Assembly (NCBI GenBank): GCA_002309335.1
Contig: DBXH01000018.1
Coordinates: 1 to 43,940, forward strand
Direction: 5' to 3'
Origin: Bacteroidales bacterium UBA1217
Lineage (GTDB): Bacteria > Bacteroidota > Bacteroidia > Bacteroidales > P3
DNA: 43,940 nucleotides
Both the position numbers and the translations under genes were made by a program. Of this stretch, positions 7,774 to 15,167 are shown in pieces (within the stretch, counting starts at the first letter, position 1; the number at the start of each line of letters is the position of its first letter). The notes below the pieces were generated by a model. It worked only from the letters and a program-made list of their open reading frames with translations, made no database searches and was not told where the DNA came from.

Positions 7774-7851
7774 TGTGGGGAAATTTCTTTGAAATTTCTC
7801 TATAACTAGTTAATTTATATAAAATTATACGCAAAGAACATTAAATAAAAT

Positions 7852-9633
7852 ATGTCAAAAGAGATAAAATTCAGCCTCGTCTACCGCGATATGTGGCAGT
7901 CGTCAGGCAAATATCAGCCTCGCGTCGACCAGTTGACAAAGATAGCACCTGTCATTGTGGCGATGGGCTGTTTTGACCGCGTTGAGACCAACGGCGGTGC
8001 TTTTGAGCAGGTGAACCTGATGTATGGTGAGAACCCGAACAAGGCTGTGCGTGCGTGGACCAAAGAGTTTAACAAGGCTGGCATCCAGACCCATATGCTG
8101 GAGCGCGCATTGAACGGTCTGCGTATGTACGGTGTGCCGAAGGATGTGCGCCGCCTGATGTGCACGGTTAAGAAGGCTCAAGGTGTGGACATTATGCGTT
8201 CATTCTGTGGATTGAACGATCCGCGCAACCTCGAGCTTTCGGTGAAATATGCCAAGGAAGCCGGAATGATAAGCCAGGCTGCGTTGAGCATCACCCACTC
8301 GCCGGTGCATACCGTTGAGTACTATATGGGAATTGTGGACAAAGTGGTGGAGTTCGGTGCCGACGAGATTGCCCTGAAGGATATGGCCGGTGTCGGCCGT
8401 CCTGCAACACTGGGCAAACTGGTGTATGAAATCAAGAAGAAATATCCGCATATTGTTGTTCAGTATCACGGCCATACCGGCCCCGGTCTCTCGATGGCCT
8501 CAACCCTCGAGGTTGCCAAAGCCGGCGCCGACGTCATCGACTGCGCTATGGAACCTCTTTCGTGGGGTATGGTGCATCCCGATGTCATCTCCGTTCAGGC
8601 TATGCTTAAGGATGCCGGTTTCCTGGTCAAGGACATCAATATGGAGGCCTATATGGAGGCTCGCAAGTTGAATCAGGAGTTCATCGACGACTTTTTGGGT
8701 CTTTATATCAACCCCGGCAACCGTGTCAGCACATCGCTGCTTGTGGGCTGCGGCCTGCCTGGCGGTATGATGGGCTCGATGATGAGCGACCTTAGAGGCG
8801 TTCACGGCGCCATCAATATGGCACTTAAGAAGAGCGGCAAGCCCGAGGTTAGCTTTGAGGAACTCACCGTGCAGCTCTTCCAAGAGGTAGAGCTTATATG
8901 GCCTATGCTGGGCTATCCCCCGCTGGTGACGCCCTTCAGCCAGTACAGCAAAAACACCGCTGTGCTTAACCTGCTCAATATGGCTCAGGGCAAGCCCCGT
9001 TTCAGCCAGATTGACAAGGACACCTGGAATATGATACTGGGCCGCGCCGGCCGTCTGCCCGGTCCGCTGGCTCCGGAGGTTGTTGAGCTGGCCAAGGAGC
9101 AAGGTCAGGAGTTTTACGAGGGCAACCCGCAGGACTTCTACCCCGACGCATTGCCCGAATACATCAAGGAGATGGAGGAAAAAGGCTGGGACCGTGGCGA
9201 AGACGACGAGGAATTGTTTGAATTGGCAATGCACGACCGTCAGTACCGCGACTACAAGAGCGGCGTAGCCAAAGACCGTTTCTACAAGGAGGTCGAGAAA
9301 CTTCGCGCCGAGCGCAATGCCGCTCCGACGGCACAGGTTGTCGAACCTGGCACGATGCCCAACTATATGAAGGAACGCTACCGCAACGCCACACCTGTCG
9401 TGGCCACCGCAACGGGACAGCTGCTGTGGGAAATAGCCTTTGACGACGAGTCTGTTCCTCCGGCTCCGGGTCGCGAATACAAAGCTGGCGACACCTTCTG
9501 CATCATCCAGGCCAGCTACGCTATGGTGCCGGTGACGCTCACCGTCGGCGGCCGTCTTGTCGACACCTTTATGCACCAGGGCACAATGGTGAAAAAAGGT
9601 TCCGTTATCGGATGGATTGAGCCTGAAAATTAA
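7852..9633 (+). CDS. PycB/OadA-like carboxyltransferase with degenerate biotinyl domain
   Basis: A 593-residue protein of the pyruvate carboxylase subunit B / oxaloacetate decarboxylase alpha family. The barrel holds YRDMWQS (residues 11-17, equivalent to RDAHQS), MRSFCGLND, the carbamylated-lysine-type KDMAG (Lys176) and the metal-binding His206 and His208 in YHGHTGPG. The conserved carboxyltransferase region runs to about residue 460. The last 75 residues have the biotin/lipoyl-domain outline (GQLLWEI, GRLVDTF, VKKGSVIGWI), but the place of EAMKM reads QASYAMV (553-559), with Tyr where the biotinylated Lys should be. The protein therefore cannot be biotinylated there and probably works with a separate carrier protein. 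Pyruvate and oxaloacetate are the likely substrates, not proven. Followed by a hairpin terminator. Confidence 0.85.
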   Translation: MSKEIKFSLVYRDMWQSSGKYQPRVDQLTKIAPVIVAMGCFDRVETNGGAFEQVNLMYGENPNKAVRAWTKEFNKAGIQTHMLERALNGLRMYGVPKDVRRLMCTVKKAQGVDIMRSFCGLNDPRNLELSVKYAKEAGMISQAALSITHSPVHTVEYYMGIVDKVVEFGADEIALKDMAGVGRPATLGKLVYEIKKKYPHIVVQYHGHTGPGLSMASTLEVAKAGADVIDCAMEPLSWGMVHPDVISVQAMLKDAGFLVKDINMEAYMEARKLNQEFIDDFLGLYINPGNRVSTSLLVGCGLPGGMMGSMMSDLRGVHGAINMALKKSGKPEVSFEELTVQLFQEVELIWPMLGYPPLVTPFSQYSKNTAVLNLLNMAQGKPRFSQIDKDTWNMILGRAGRLPGPLAPEVVELAKEQGQEFYEGNPQDFYPDALPEYIKEMEEKGWDRGEDDEELFELAMHDRQYRDYKSGVAKDRFYKEVEKLRAERNAAPTAQVVEPGTMPNYMKERYRNATPVVATATGQLLWEIAFDDESVPPAPGREYKAGDTFCIIQASYAMVPVTLTVGGRLVDTFMHQGTMVKKGSVIGWIEPEN

Positions 9634-9639
9634 AAAAAG

Positions 9640-9672
9640 TTTGCGCAATTAAAAAATAAGGTGTAATTTTGC
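9640..9672 (+). promoter_or_regulatory. Promoter for rnfA
   Basis: TTTG at 9640-9643 and TAATTTTGC at 9664-9672 are separated by 20 bp, a full match to the Bacteroides -33/-7 promoter. The -7 element overlaps the first bases of the pycB-like gene's terminator stem. Transcription should start near 9678, about 65 bp before the rnfA ATG. Confidence 0.75.
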
Positions 9673-9717
9673 CGTTTGATACACCAAGGTTTTTCTTGGT
9701 TATCAAACGGCTTTTTT
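9671..9717 (+). terminator. Terminator of the pycB-like gene
   Basis: A 10-bp outer stem (9671-9680 with 9702-9711) and a 6-bp inner stem (9683-9688 with 9695-9700), followed by TTTTTTATT. It lies 38 bp after the stop at 9633. Confidence 0.88.
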
Positions 9718-9743
9718 ATTGTAAAACAGATAAATAGAACAAT

Positions 9744-10334
9744 ATGGATCCACTAAGTCCTTTTGCACTTATTATCGGTGCAATCTTTGTAAACAACGTT
9801 GTATTGGCACAATTTCTAGGAATCTGCCCTTTCCTTGGAGTGTCAAAAGATGTTAAAAGTTCATTGGGTATGGGCGGCGCAGTTTTGTTTGTTATGCTGC
9901 TCGCCACACTGGTGACATACCTTATCTATAAGTATTTACTTATGCCGTTCAATTTAGTATATCTCCAAACCATCGCCTACATCCTTGTCATTGCCGGACT
10001 CGTACAGATGGTTGAGATAGTACTTAAGAAGATTGCCCCTGCTCTTTATCAGACACTTGGTGTATTCCTGCCTCTGATCACCACCAACTGCGCCGTATTA
10101 GGTGTGGCCATTCTGGTAATCCAGAAAGATATGAACCTCCTTCAGAGTATCATCTATGCAGGCAGTATCGCAATAGGTTTCACACTGGCATTGGTCATCT
10201 TTGCCGGCATACGCGAGCAGATGGAGCTGACCGGTGTACCAAAGGGAATGAAAGGTGTGCCTATCGCACTTGTTACCGCCGGCATACTTGCAATGGCATT
10301 TATGGGCTTTGGCGGCATCGTTCCTACACCGTGA
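9744..10334 (+). CDS. rnfA: RnfA subunit of the Rnf ion-translocating complex
   Basis: A 196-residue integral membrane protein with six predicted membrane segments. It matches RnfA (and the close relative NqrE) through NNVVLAQFLGICPFLGVS (about residues 19-36), FLPLITTNCAVLGVA (the conserved Thr-Asn-Cys block) and FAGIREQMEL. RnfA with RnfE carries electrons across the membrane in the Rnf complex, which couples ferredoxin and NAD to ion pumping. Unusually, no rnfB, C, D, G or E gene is adjacent; rnfA is normally the last gene of rnfBCDGEA in this phylum. It has its own promoter. NqrE is the main alternative, but the sequence around the N terminus reads as RnfA. Confidence 0.88.
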   Translation: MDPLSPFALIIGAIFVNNVVLAQFLGICPFLGVSKDVKSSLGMGGAVLFVMLLATLVTYLIYKYLLMPFNLVYLQTIAYILVIAGLVQMVEIVLKKIAPALYQTLGVFLPLITTNCAVLGVAILVIQKDMNLLQSIIYAGSIAIGFTLALVIFAGIREQMELTGVPKGMKGVPIALVTAGILAMAFMGFGGIVPTP

Positions 10335-10502
10335 TTTTCGACCCCGAATTTGTTAAAATTCAGAATTATTTTCTTTAAAAAACAGAGCGAATTGCGTAAA
10401 TGTTAAATGTTAAATCATTTTGTAATATATTAACATTCAGGTAATAAATTGCATTTTAAGATTTTTTAATATTTTTTTTTCTTCTATCGTTAATAATTGT
10501 AG

Positions 10503-10511
10503 TACTTTTGC
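10503..10511 (+). promoter_or_regulatory. Bacteroides-type -7 element for the small lipoprotein gene
   Basis: TACTTTTGC matches TAnnTTTGC, 61 bp before the ATG at 10573. The -33 position falls in a T-rich tract without a clear TTTG. The 238-bp gap after rnfA is otherwise AT-rich, with only a weak AT hairpin near 10346-10361. Confidence 0.6.
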
Positions 10512-10572
10512 CACTCGAAATAGAAAGAAAACAACATTAAATTAATTAATAACCAATTTAAATTAAAACACA

Positions 10573-10776
10573 ATGAAGAAAGTATTTTTTGCATTAGCAG
10601 TTGTTGCTATGTTCTCATTCGTAGCTTGCAACGGTAACGCCGCTGCTGAAGACACCACCGCCACTGAGCCCGCTATCGAGGAAGTTGCTCCCGAGGCTAC
10701 CGAAGAGGCTGTTGAGGCTGTTGAAGGCATGGCTGAAGAGGCTGCTGCTGAGACCGAGGCTGTTGTTGCTGAATAA
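10573..10776 (+). CDS. Small acidic lipoprotein
   Basis: A 67-residue protein. A signal of 18 residues ends in the lipobox SFVAC with Cys19. The mature part is almost entirely Glu, Ala, Thr and Val (repeats like EEAVEAVEG), with no aromatic residue and a very low pI. Such Ala/Glu-rich mini-lipoproteins are frequent in Bacteroidales and are probably abundant envelope components; no function is known to me. It has its own promoter and terminator, so it is a single-gene transcript. Confidence 0.8.
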   Translation: MKKVFFALAVVAMFSFVACNGNAAAEDTTATEPAIEEVAPEATEEAVEAVEGMAEEAAAETEAVVAE

Positions 10777-10822
10777 TCTCAACACTGCAAACGCAACGGA
10801 ATAATATTCCGCAAGACAAGAT

Positions 10823-10852
10823 AGAGCCGCACTAAGTGTGGCTCTTATTTTT
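10823..10852 (+). terminator. Terminator of the small lipoprotein gene
   Basis: A 10-bp stem (10823-10832 with 10836-10845, one G-T pair) and loop TAA, followed by TATTTTTTA. Confidence 0.85.
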
Positions 10853-10861
10853 TATAAACAT

Positions 10862-10893
10862 TTTGCCATATAGCGGTTTCTTTGTATCTTTGC
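10862..10893 (+). promoter_or_regulatory. Promoter for the mannose-1-phosphate guanylyltransferase gene
   Basis: TTTG at 10862-10865 and TATCTTTGC at 10885-10893 are separated by 19 bp, an exact Bacteroides-type promoter. Its position shows that the true start codon is the ATG at 10924, because longer in-frame starts would lie inside the promoter. Confidence 0.85.
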
Positions 10894-10923
10894 AAAAATT
10901 TTCAAACAACAAAAAGACTATAT

Positions 10924-11982
10924 ATGAACAAATACTGCATAATTATGGCCGGTGGCATCGGAAGCCGTTTCTGGCCGCTGAGCAAAAACAACTATCCCAA
11001 ACAATTCATTGATATACTTGGAACCGGCAAGAGTTTTATCCGCAGCACATTCGAACGTTTTCTTCCAATTGTGCCTGCCGAGAATTTCCTCGTGGTGACC
11101 AACGCTGCATACAAAGAGACTGTGCTGGAACATCTTCCTGAACTGAAAGCCGAACAGGTGCTGTGTGAGCCGATGCGCCGCAACACTGCTCCATGCATAG
11201 CCTACGCCAGCTACCGCATCCAGTCGCAATGCAAAGATGCTGTCATCGCTGTCACGCCGGCAGATCACCTTGTGCTCAACGAGACAACATTTCAAAAGAC
11301 GATAAGCACCGGATTTGATTTTGTCGGTCAGGATGCCAACAGCGACGCACTTTTGACCATCGGCATCAAGCCGAGCCGTCCCGAGACTGGCTACGGCTAC
11401 ATCGAACTGCCGCAAGGGACGATAAACGAGGGCTGTGTGACAGCTATTGAAGGCTTTAAAGAGAAGCCTGACCTGAAGAAAGCCAAAGCCTTTGTCGCCG
11501 CAGGCAACTACCTTTGGAACTCAGGCATCTTTATCTGGTCGCTGAAAGGCATACTCAACGCTTTCCACACCTTCCTGCCCGATATGGCAGCACTGTTCGA
11601 AGAAGGCAATGAGATCTATGGAACAGCCGCTGAACAAGACTTTATCAACCATAAGTTCGCCGACTGTCAGAACATCTCTATCGACTACGGAGTAATGGAA
11701 CACGCAAAGAAAAGATACACCATTCCCGCCGAGTTTGGCTGGAGCGACATCGGAACCTGGGGCTCGCTGTTCACCCATGTGGACAAAGACGCTGACAACA
11801 ACGCACGAAGAGGCAAAACCATCCTCACCGCCACCAAGAACAGTATCGTCAATGTTGAAGACGGCGTTGAAGCCATTGTCGAAGGTCTTGACGGATACCT
11901 TGTAGCATATCGCGACAAGTCGTTGCTTGTCTGCCGACTGTCAGAAGAGCAGCACATAAAGGAATGGGTTGAAAAATTGTAA
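10924..11982 (+). CDS. manC: Mannose-1-phosphate guanylyltransferase
   Basis: A 352-residue nucleotidyltransferase that makes GDP-mannose from GTP and mannose-1-phosphate for cell-surface polysaccharide. The N-terminal pyrophosphorylase signature is MAGGIGSRFWPLSKNNYPKQ (residues 8-27), followed by VTPADHLV, GYGYIE, EKPDLKKA (catalytic lysine region), NSGIFIW and FGWSDIGTW. It ends shortly after the nucleotidyltransferase and short C-terminal part, so it lacks the phosphomannose isomerase domain of bifunctional AlgA/ManC enzymes. Single-gene unit between its own promoter and a two-way terminator. The symbol is given by function; some genomes use cpsB or rfbM. Confidence 0.92.
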   Translation: MNKYCIIMAGGIGSRFWPLSKNNYPKQFIDILGTGKSFIRSTFERFLPIVPAENFLVVTNAAYKETVLEHLPELKAEQVLCEPMRRNTAPCIAYASYRIQSQCKDAVIAVTPADHLVLNETTFQKTISTGFDFVGQDANSDALLTIGIKPSRPETGYGYIELPQGTINEGCVTAIEGFKEKPDLKKAKAFVAAGNYLWNSGIFIWSLKGILNAFHTFLPDMAALFEEGNEIYGTAAEQDFINHKFADCQNISIDYGVMEHAKKRYTIPAEFGWSDIGTWGSLFTHVDKDADNNARRGKTILTATKNSIVNVEDGVEAIVEGLDGYLVAYRDKSLLVCRLSEEQHIKEWVEKL

Positions 11983-12014
11983 AAAAAAGCGGGAACCACC
12001 TGTTCCCGCCTTTT
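11981..12014. terminator. Bidirectional terminator
   Basis: An 8-bp GC stem (11989-11996 with 12002-12009, loop CACCT) is flanked by eight A on the left (11981-11988) and CTTTT on the right. It can stop the manC transcript rightward and any minus-strand transcript leftward. Confidence 0.85.
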
Positions 12015-12022
12015 ACATTTTT

Positions 12023-12205
12023 TTAATTCAAGTACAACTTGATTCTGACATTTCTGACATTGATACACTGCGTGCATCGAGCAAAATTCAAAATGTTCTG
12101 AATCACTCTGTCAGACGGTTGTGCTGTGCTTGCAGATTCCGAAGATGTATTTGTGCCAAAGGATCTGTGACCCCGTTTAAAATCGTAAGCCTGCATCATA
12201 AGCAC
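12023..12205 (-). CDS. Possible small protein, 60 residues
   Basis: An open frame of 60 codons fills the gap between manC and the next gene. Its C-terminal half, SDRVIQNILNFARC...VRIKLYLN, resembles a short protein type I recall from Bacteroidales genomes (pattern NILNFA... ending in LN), but I cannot verify that here. A minus-strand terminator with a run of eight T follows it at once (11981-12009), which fits a real transcript ending there. The start could be ATG 12205 or the internal ATGs at 12199 and 12196. No convincing promoter is visible. Treat as tentative. Confidence 0.45.
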   Translation of the reverse strand: MLMMQAYDFKRGHRSFGTNTSSESASTAQPSDRVIQNILNFARCTQCINVRNVRIKLYLN

Positions 12206-12225
12206 TTTATTTAATTAAACAATCT

Positions 12226-13299
12226 ATGTCGATTACCCTTGTCAGGAATCATTCACACCACATAAACAGAAAAAGATGCATTTTATTGCATCCAAAGTGT
12301 TTTTTAACATTTTTATTTTTCTGTCTCTTGTTGATTATCCCTCGTGAGAGCAGTTCACAGGAACGTTACAGATTGGTTTTCTGGAATGTAGAGAATCTTT
12401 TCGACACTTGGGATGATAGCACAAAAAACGATGACGCCTTCACTCCCACGGGCGAAAATCATTGGAATAACAAACGATACAAGGCAAAATTAACAAATAT
12501 CTACAAAACATTGGTCGCCATTGGCGATAACAATGGGCATTTTAATATGCCCTTAGCCATAGGACTTGCCGAGGTTGAGAATGACAAAGTGCTGCGCGAC
12601 CTAACCAAAGGCACACCACTGAGACGTTTCAACTACGGATTTGTCCACTACGATTCGCCCGACCAACGTGGTATCGATAACGCACTGCTTTACAGAAAAG
12701 AGCTATTTAAGCCGTATCTTGCAAAGGCAATAAATGTCAGCGGTTCAAACGCCTACACTCGCGACATCCTACTGGTTGAGGGCACTACCTGCAACGGTGA
12801 CACTCTGATCTTCCTTGTCAATCATTTTCCTTCAAAGCGCGGGGGCGTAACCGCCGACAAACAACGAATGGCCATTGCAAAGAGACTGCGCTACACAATG
12901 GATACCCTTGCAACCATCCACCCCACAGCAGCGATAGTGGTGATGGGTGACTTCAACTCGACGCCGCACGACAACGAAATCGCAGAAGGTCTGATGCGCA
13001 AAGGAGACACCTGCTTTGTCAATCTTATGGCTTCAGCCAAAGCAGGGCAGGGATCATACAACTATCAGGGGAGCTGGTCGTTCCTCGACCAGATAATCGT
13101 TTCTCGTAACCTTGCCTCCACCGACAGTAACTGCCCATTGCATCTAGTTGCCCGGCAAGGCCAAGCCTTCTGCGCCGATTTCCTGCTTACTGGCGACGAG
13201 AAGAATCTAACACATAAACCCTTCCGCACTTTTCTCGGCATCAAATACCTAGGCGGCTACAGCGACCACCTGCCGGTATTCATCGATATTGAACGTTAG
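12226..13299 (+). CDS. Exported endonuclease/exonuclease/phosphatase-fold protein
   Basis: A 357-residue protein. Residues 25-43 are a strong hydrophobic segment after a basic start, probably a signal peptide or anchor; cleavage may follow SSSQ. The mature part is the EEP (DNase I-like) fold: VFWNVENLFD, GLAEVEN (catalytic Glu), VVMGDFNSTPHD (Asp-Asn), WSFLDQIIV and the terminal YSDHLPVFI (Asp-His). All expected catalytic residues are present. In Bacteroidetes these exported proteins are annotated as endonucleases or phosphodiesterases; the substrate is unknown. A later start is possible, but the ATG at 12226 keeps the signal. It ends in TAG, 51 bp from the convergent sigma factor gene. Confidence 0.85.
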   Translation: MSITLVRNHSHHINRKRCILLHPKCFLTFLFFCLLLIIPRESSSQERYRLVFWNVENLFDTWDDSTKNDDAFTPTGENHWNNKRYKAKLTNIYKTLVAIGDNNGHFNMPLAIGLAEVENDKVLRDLTKGTPLRRFNYGFVHYDSPDQRGIDNALLYRKELFKPYLAKAINVSGSNAYTRDILLVEGTTCNGDTLIFLVNHFPSKRGGVTADKQRMAIAKRLRYTMDTLATIHPTAAIVVMGDFNSTPHDNEIAEGLMRKGDTCFVNLMASAKAGQGSYNYQGSWSFLDQIIVSRNLASTDSNCPLHLVARQGQAFCADFLLTGDEKNLTHKPFRTFLGIKYLGGYSDHLPVFIDIER

Positions 13300-13303
13300 G
13301 GAC

Positions 13304-13329
13304 AAAAAAAATCCCTCACAAGGAGGGAT
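13304..13329 (-). terminator. Terminator of the sigma factor gene
   Basis: A perfect 7-bp stem (13311-13317 with 13323-13329, loop ACAAG), followed on the minus strand by a run of T (13310-13304). It lies 21 bp after the sigma factor stop and may also serve the convergent plus-strand gene. Confidence 0.85.
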
Positions 13330-13350
13330 CAGAGTTTTCTATGACTGCCT

Positions 13351-13941
13351 TTATAGTTCGACATACATATTGTGTTCCTTAGCCAAACGGCGCAGATTTA
13401 TGATAGCATAGCGCATACGCCCCAAGGCTGTGTTGATGCTCACGCCTGTCCGTTCGGCAATTTCCTTGAAATCCATCTTGCCGTAATGACGCAGAATCAC
13501 CACGCGGCGCTGCTCGGGAGGCAGCATTTTAACCAGTTTGCGGACATTGGCGCTGGTTTGCTTTTTCATAATCTCCTTTTCGATATTGTCGTCGTGAAGT
13601 TTGAGAGTGTCAACCACGTCGCAGTCCGGTCTGTTCGGGACAATGGGCATCTTTCCGAGTCTACGGAAATAGTCAACTATAAGATTATGAGCGATACGCA
13701 TAACCCAATGAATAAACTTGTTCTCATCCTTATAGTAGCCCGAATTGATAGTGTATATTACTTTATAAAAGGTATCCTGAAAGATATCGTCAGCGATATC
13801 CTTGTCCTTGACCACCGAGAAGATGTAGCCGTAGACCTTGTTCTGGTACCTTGAAAGTAATACTTCGAAGCACGAATAATCACCTTCTTTGTAACCTATG
13901 ATCAACTCGTTGTCACTGAGTGTGCAAGTTGTTGTGTCCAT
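13351..13941 (-). CDS. ECF-type RNA polymerase sigma factor
   Basis: A 196-residue sigma-70 family factor with regions 2 and 4 only. Region 2 includes YGYIFSVVKDKDIADDIFQDTFYKVI and HWVMRIAHNLIVDYFRR; region 4 includes PPEQRRVVILRHYGKMDFKEIAERTGV and TALGRMRYAIINLRR, the -35 recognition helix. No anti-sigma gene is adjacent: it is a single-gene unit with its own vegetative-type promoter and a terminator. A lone ECF factor of this type, with the PEQRRVVILRHYG block, is widespread in Bacteroidales. Target genes cannot be inferred. Confidence 0.9.
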   Translation of the reverse strand: MDTTTCTLSDNELIIGYKEGDYSCFEVLLSRYQNKVYGYIFSVVKDKDIADDIFQDTFYKVIYTINSGYYKDENKFIHWVMRIAHNLIVDYFRRLGKMPIVPNRPDCDVVDTLKLHDDNIEKEIMKKQTSANVRKLVKMLPPEQRRVVILRHYGKMDFKEIAERTGVSINTALGRMRYAIINLRRLAKEHNMYVEL

Positions 13942-14022
13942 TTTTTCCTCCTTTAATTTTGGTTTACAAATGGTAATTTTTTTCGATAATCGTTAGTTTT
14001 CGTTAAACTTCATTTTCAAGTT

Positions 14023-14055
14023 GCAAAGATACAAAGTTTTTTTTAATCGGACAAA
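14023..14055 (-). promoter_or_regulatory. Promoter for the sigma factor gene
   Basis: On the minus strand TTTG (14055-14052) is followed after 20 bp by TATCTTTGC (14031-14023). It would give a leader of about 75 nt before the ATG at 13941. The rest of the 261-bp gap between the two minus-strand genes is AT-rich without a recognised feature. Confidence 0.8.
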
Positions 14056-14202
14056 CATCTACGCAACTTTTTTTGTTTTAGTATGTGCAAATGTTAATTT
14101 ATTGCATTAAAATCCAAAAAATTATGTTAAGAAAAAATTTTAACATTTCGCAGTAAAGATATTTTCAGATTATCAGATTATTATGAAAAATGGATTATCT
14201 AT

Positions 14203-15162
14203 TTAACGATTTTCATATTCTCTTATAAGCGTCATAATTTCCTCAACCTTGTAATCCAAATCCTTTTCTCCGTCAATCCAATGTATATTGACACCGTTGC
14301 GTTCCATACGTCGGAACCACGTCATCTGTCGTTTTGCAAAACGCCTTATGTCCGTATAAAGATTCTTATACATAGCCTCATACGAATAATCCTCCGTAAG
14401 ATATCGGGCTATATGTTTGTATTCCAAGCCATATTTCAGCAATCTTTCAACAGGAACACCATTGTCGAGCAGATTCCTCACCTCGTCGATCATACCGTTC
14501 TCCAGTCGTTGGCGAAGCCTCACCCCTATCCTTTCAATCACAATCTCACGCGGAAAACTTATGCCCACAATCAGATGCTTCATCTCCGGCAAATGAGTGA
14601 ACTCGTCCGGGTGTTGCTGGCGGAACTCTTGAATTTCAAGAGCTCGAAGCAGACGGTCGCGCGTCTCCGTGTCTGTATGGTTGTGGAGTTTGATAAGCGA
14701 TGCCAGCCGCGCAGTCAATTCCTCGTCAGAATACTTGCGCAGCTCCTCGCGGTAGTTCTCGTCAATCGGCGCATCCGGCAATTCATATCTACGAACAATA
14801 GCCTCAATATAAAGCCCTGTTCCACCGCACAAAATGGGCTTGTGACCACGTTCCAGTATCGAATCAAACGCTGCAATAAAGTCATTCTGAAACTTATATA
14901 CATTATATTCTTCGCCAGCGTCACGTATGTCAATCAAATGATATGGAATCTGATGCCCATTCAGATTATATTCGTCCAAATCCTTCCCCGTACCTATGTC
15001 CATACCGCGAAACACCTGGCGCGAATCAGCACTGATAATCTCGCCGTCAATTCTATCGGCGATGGCGACAGCCAAAGCCGTTTTGCCGCACGCAGTAGGA
15101 CCAAGAATGGTCAGCAACCGTGCAGCGTCACGACTTCCCTTTTGGGAATCATTTACAGACAT
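14203..15162 (-). CDS. miaA: tRNA dimethylallyltransferase
   Basis: A 319-residue enzyme that adds a dimethylallyl group to adenosine 37 of tRNAs reading UNN codons. The P-loop GPTACGKT (about residues 20-27) is followed by ISADSRQVFRGMDIGTGK, IPYHLIDI and CGGTGLYIEAI, then ISFPREIVIERI and the C-terminal KRQMTWFRR, all typical of MiaA. Some Bacteroidales carry two miaA paralogues; the GTGKDLDEY variant here may be the second type, which I cannot confirm. It starts 5 bp after the porE-like gene ends, so it is likely cotranscribed with it. Confidence 0.92.
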   Translation of the reverse strand: MSVNDSQKGSRDAARLLTILGPTACGKTALAVAIADRIDGEIISADSRQVFRGMDIGTGKDLDEYNLNGHQIPYHLIDIRDAGEEYNVYKFQNDFIAAFDSILERGHKPILCGGTGLYIEAIVRRYELPDAPIDENYREELRKYSDEELTARLASLIKLHNHTDTETRDRLLRALEIQEFRQQHPDEFTHLPEMKHLIVGISFPREIVIERIGVRLRQRLENGMIDEVRNLLDNGVPVERLLKYGLEYKHIARYLTEDYSYEAMYKNLYTDIRRFAKRQMTWFRRMERNGVNIHWIDGEKDLDYKVEEIMTLIREYENR

Positions 15163-15167
15163 CGGAA

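Noticed and set aside
7300..7851. Repeat blocks as a CRISPR array
   Set aside because: Units are short, adjacent and degenerate, without equal spacers, and no cas genes are present. The same holds for the blocks at 19881-20639 and 39186-40030.
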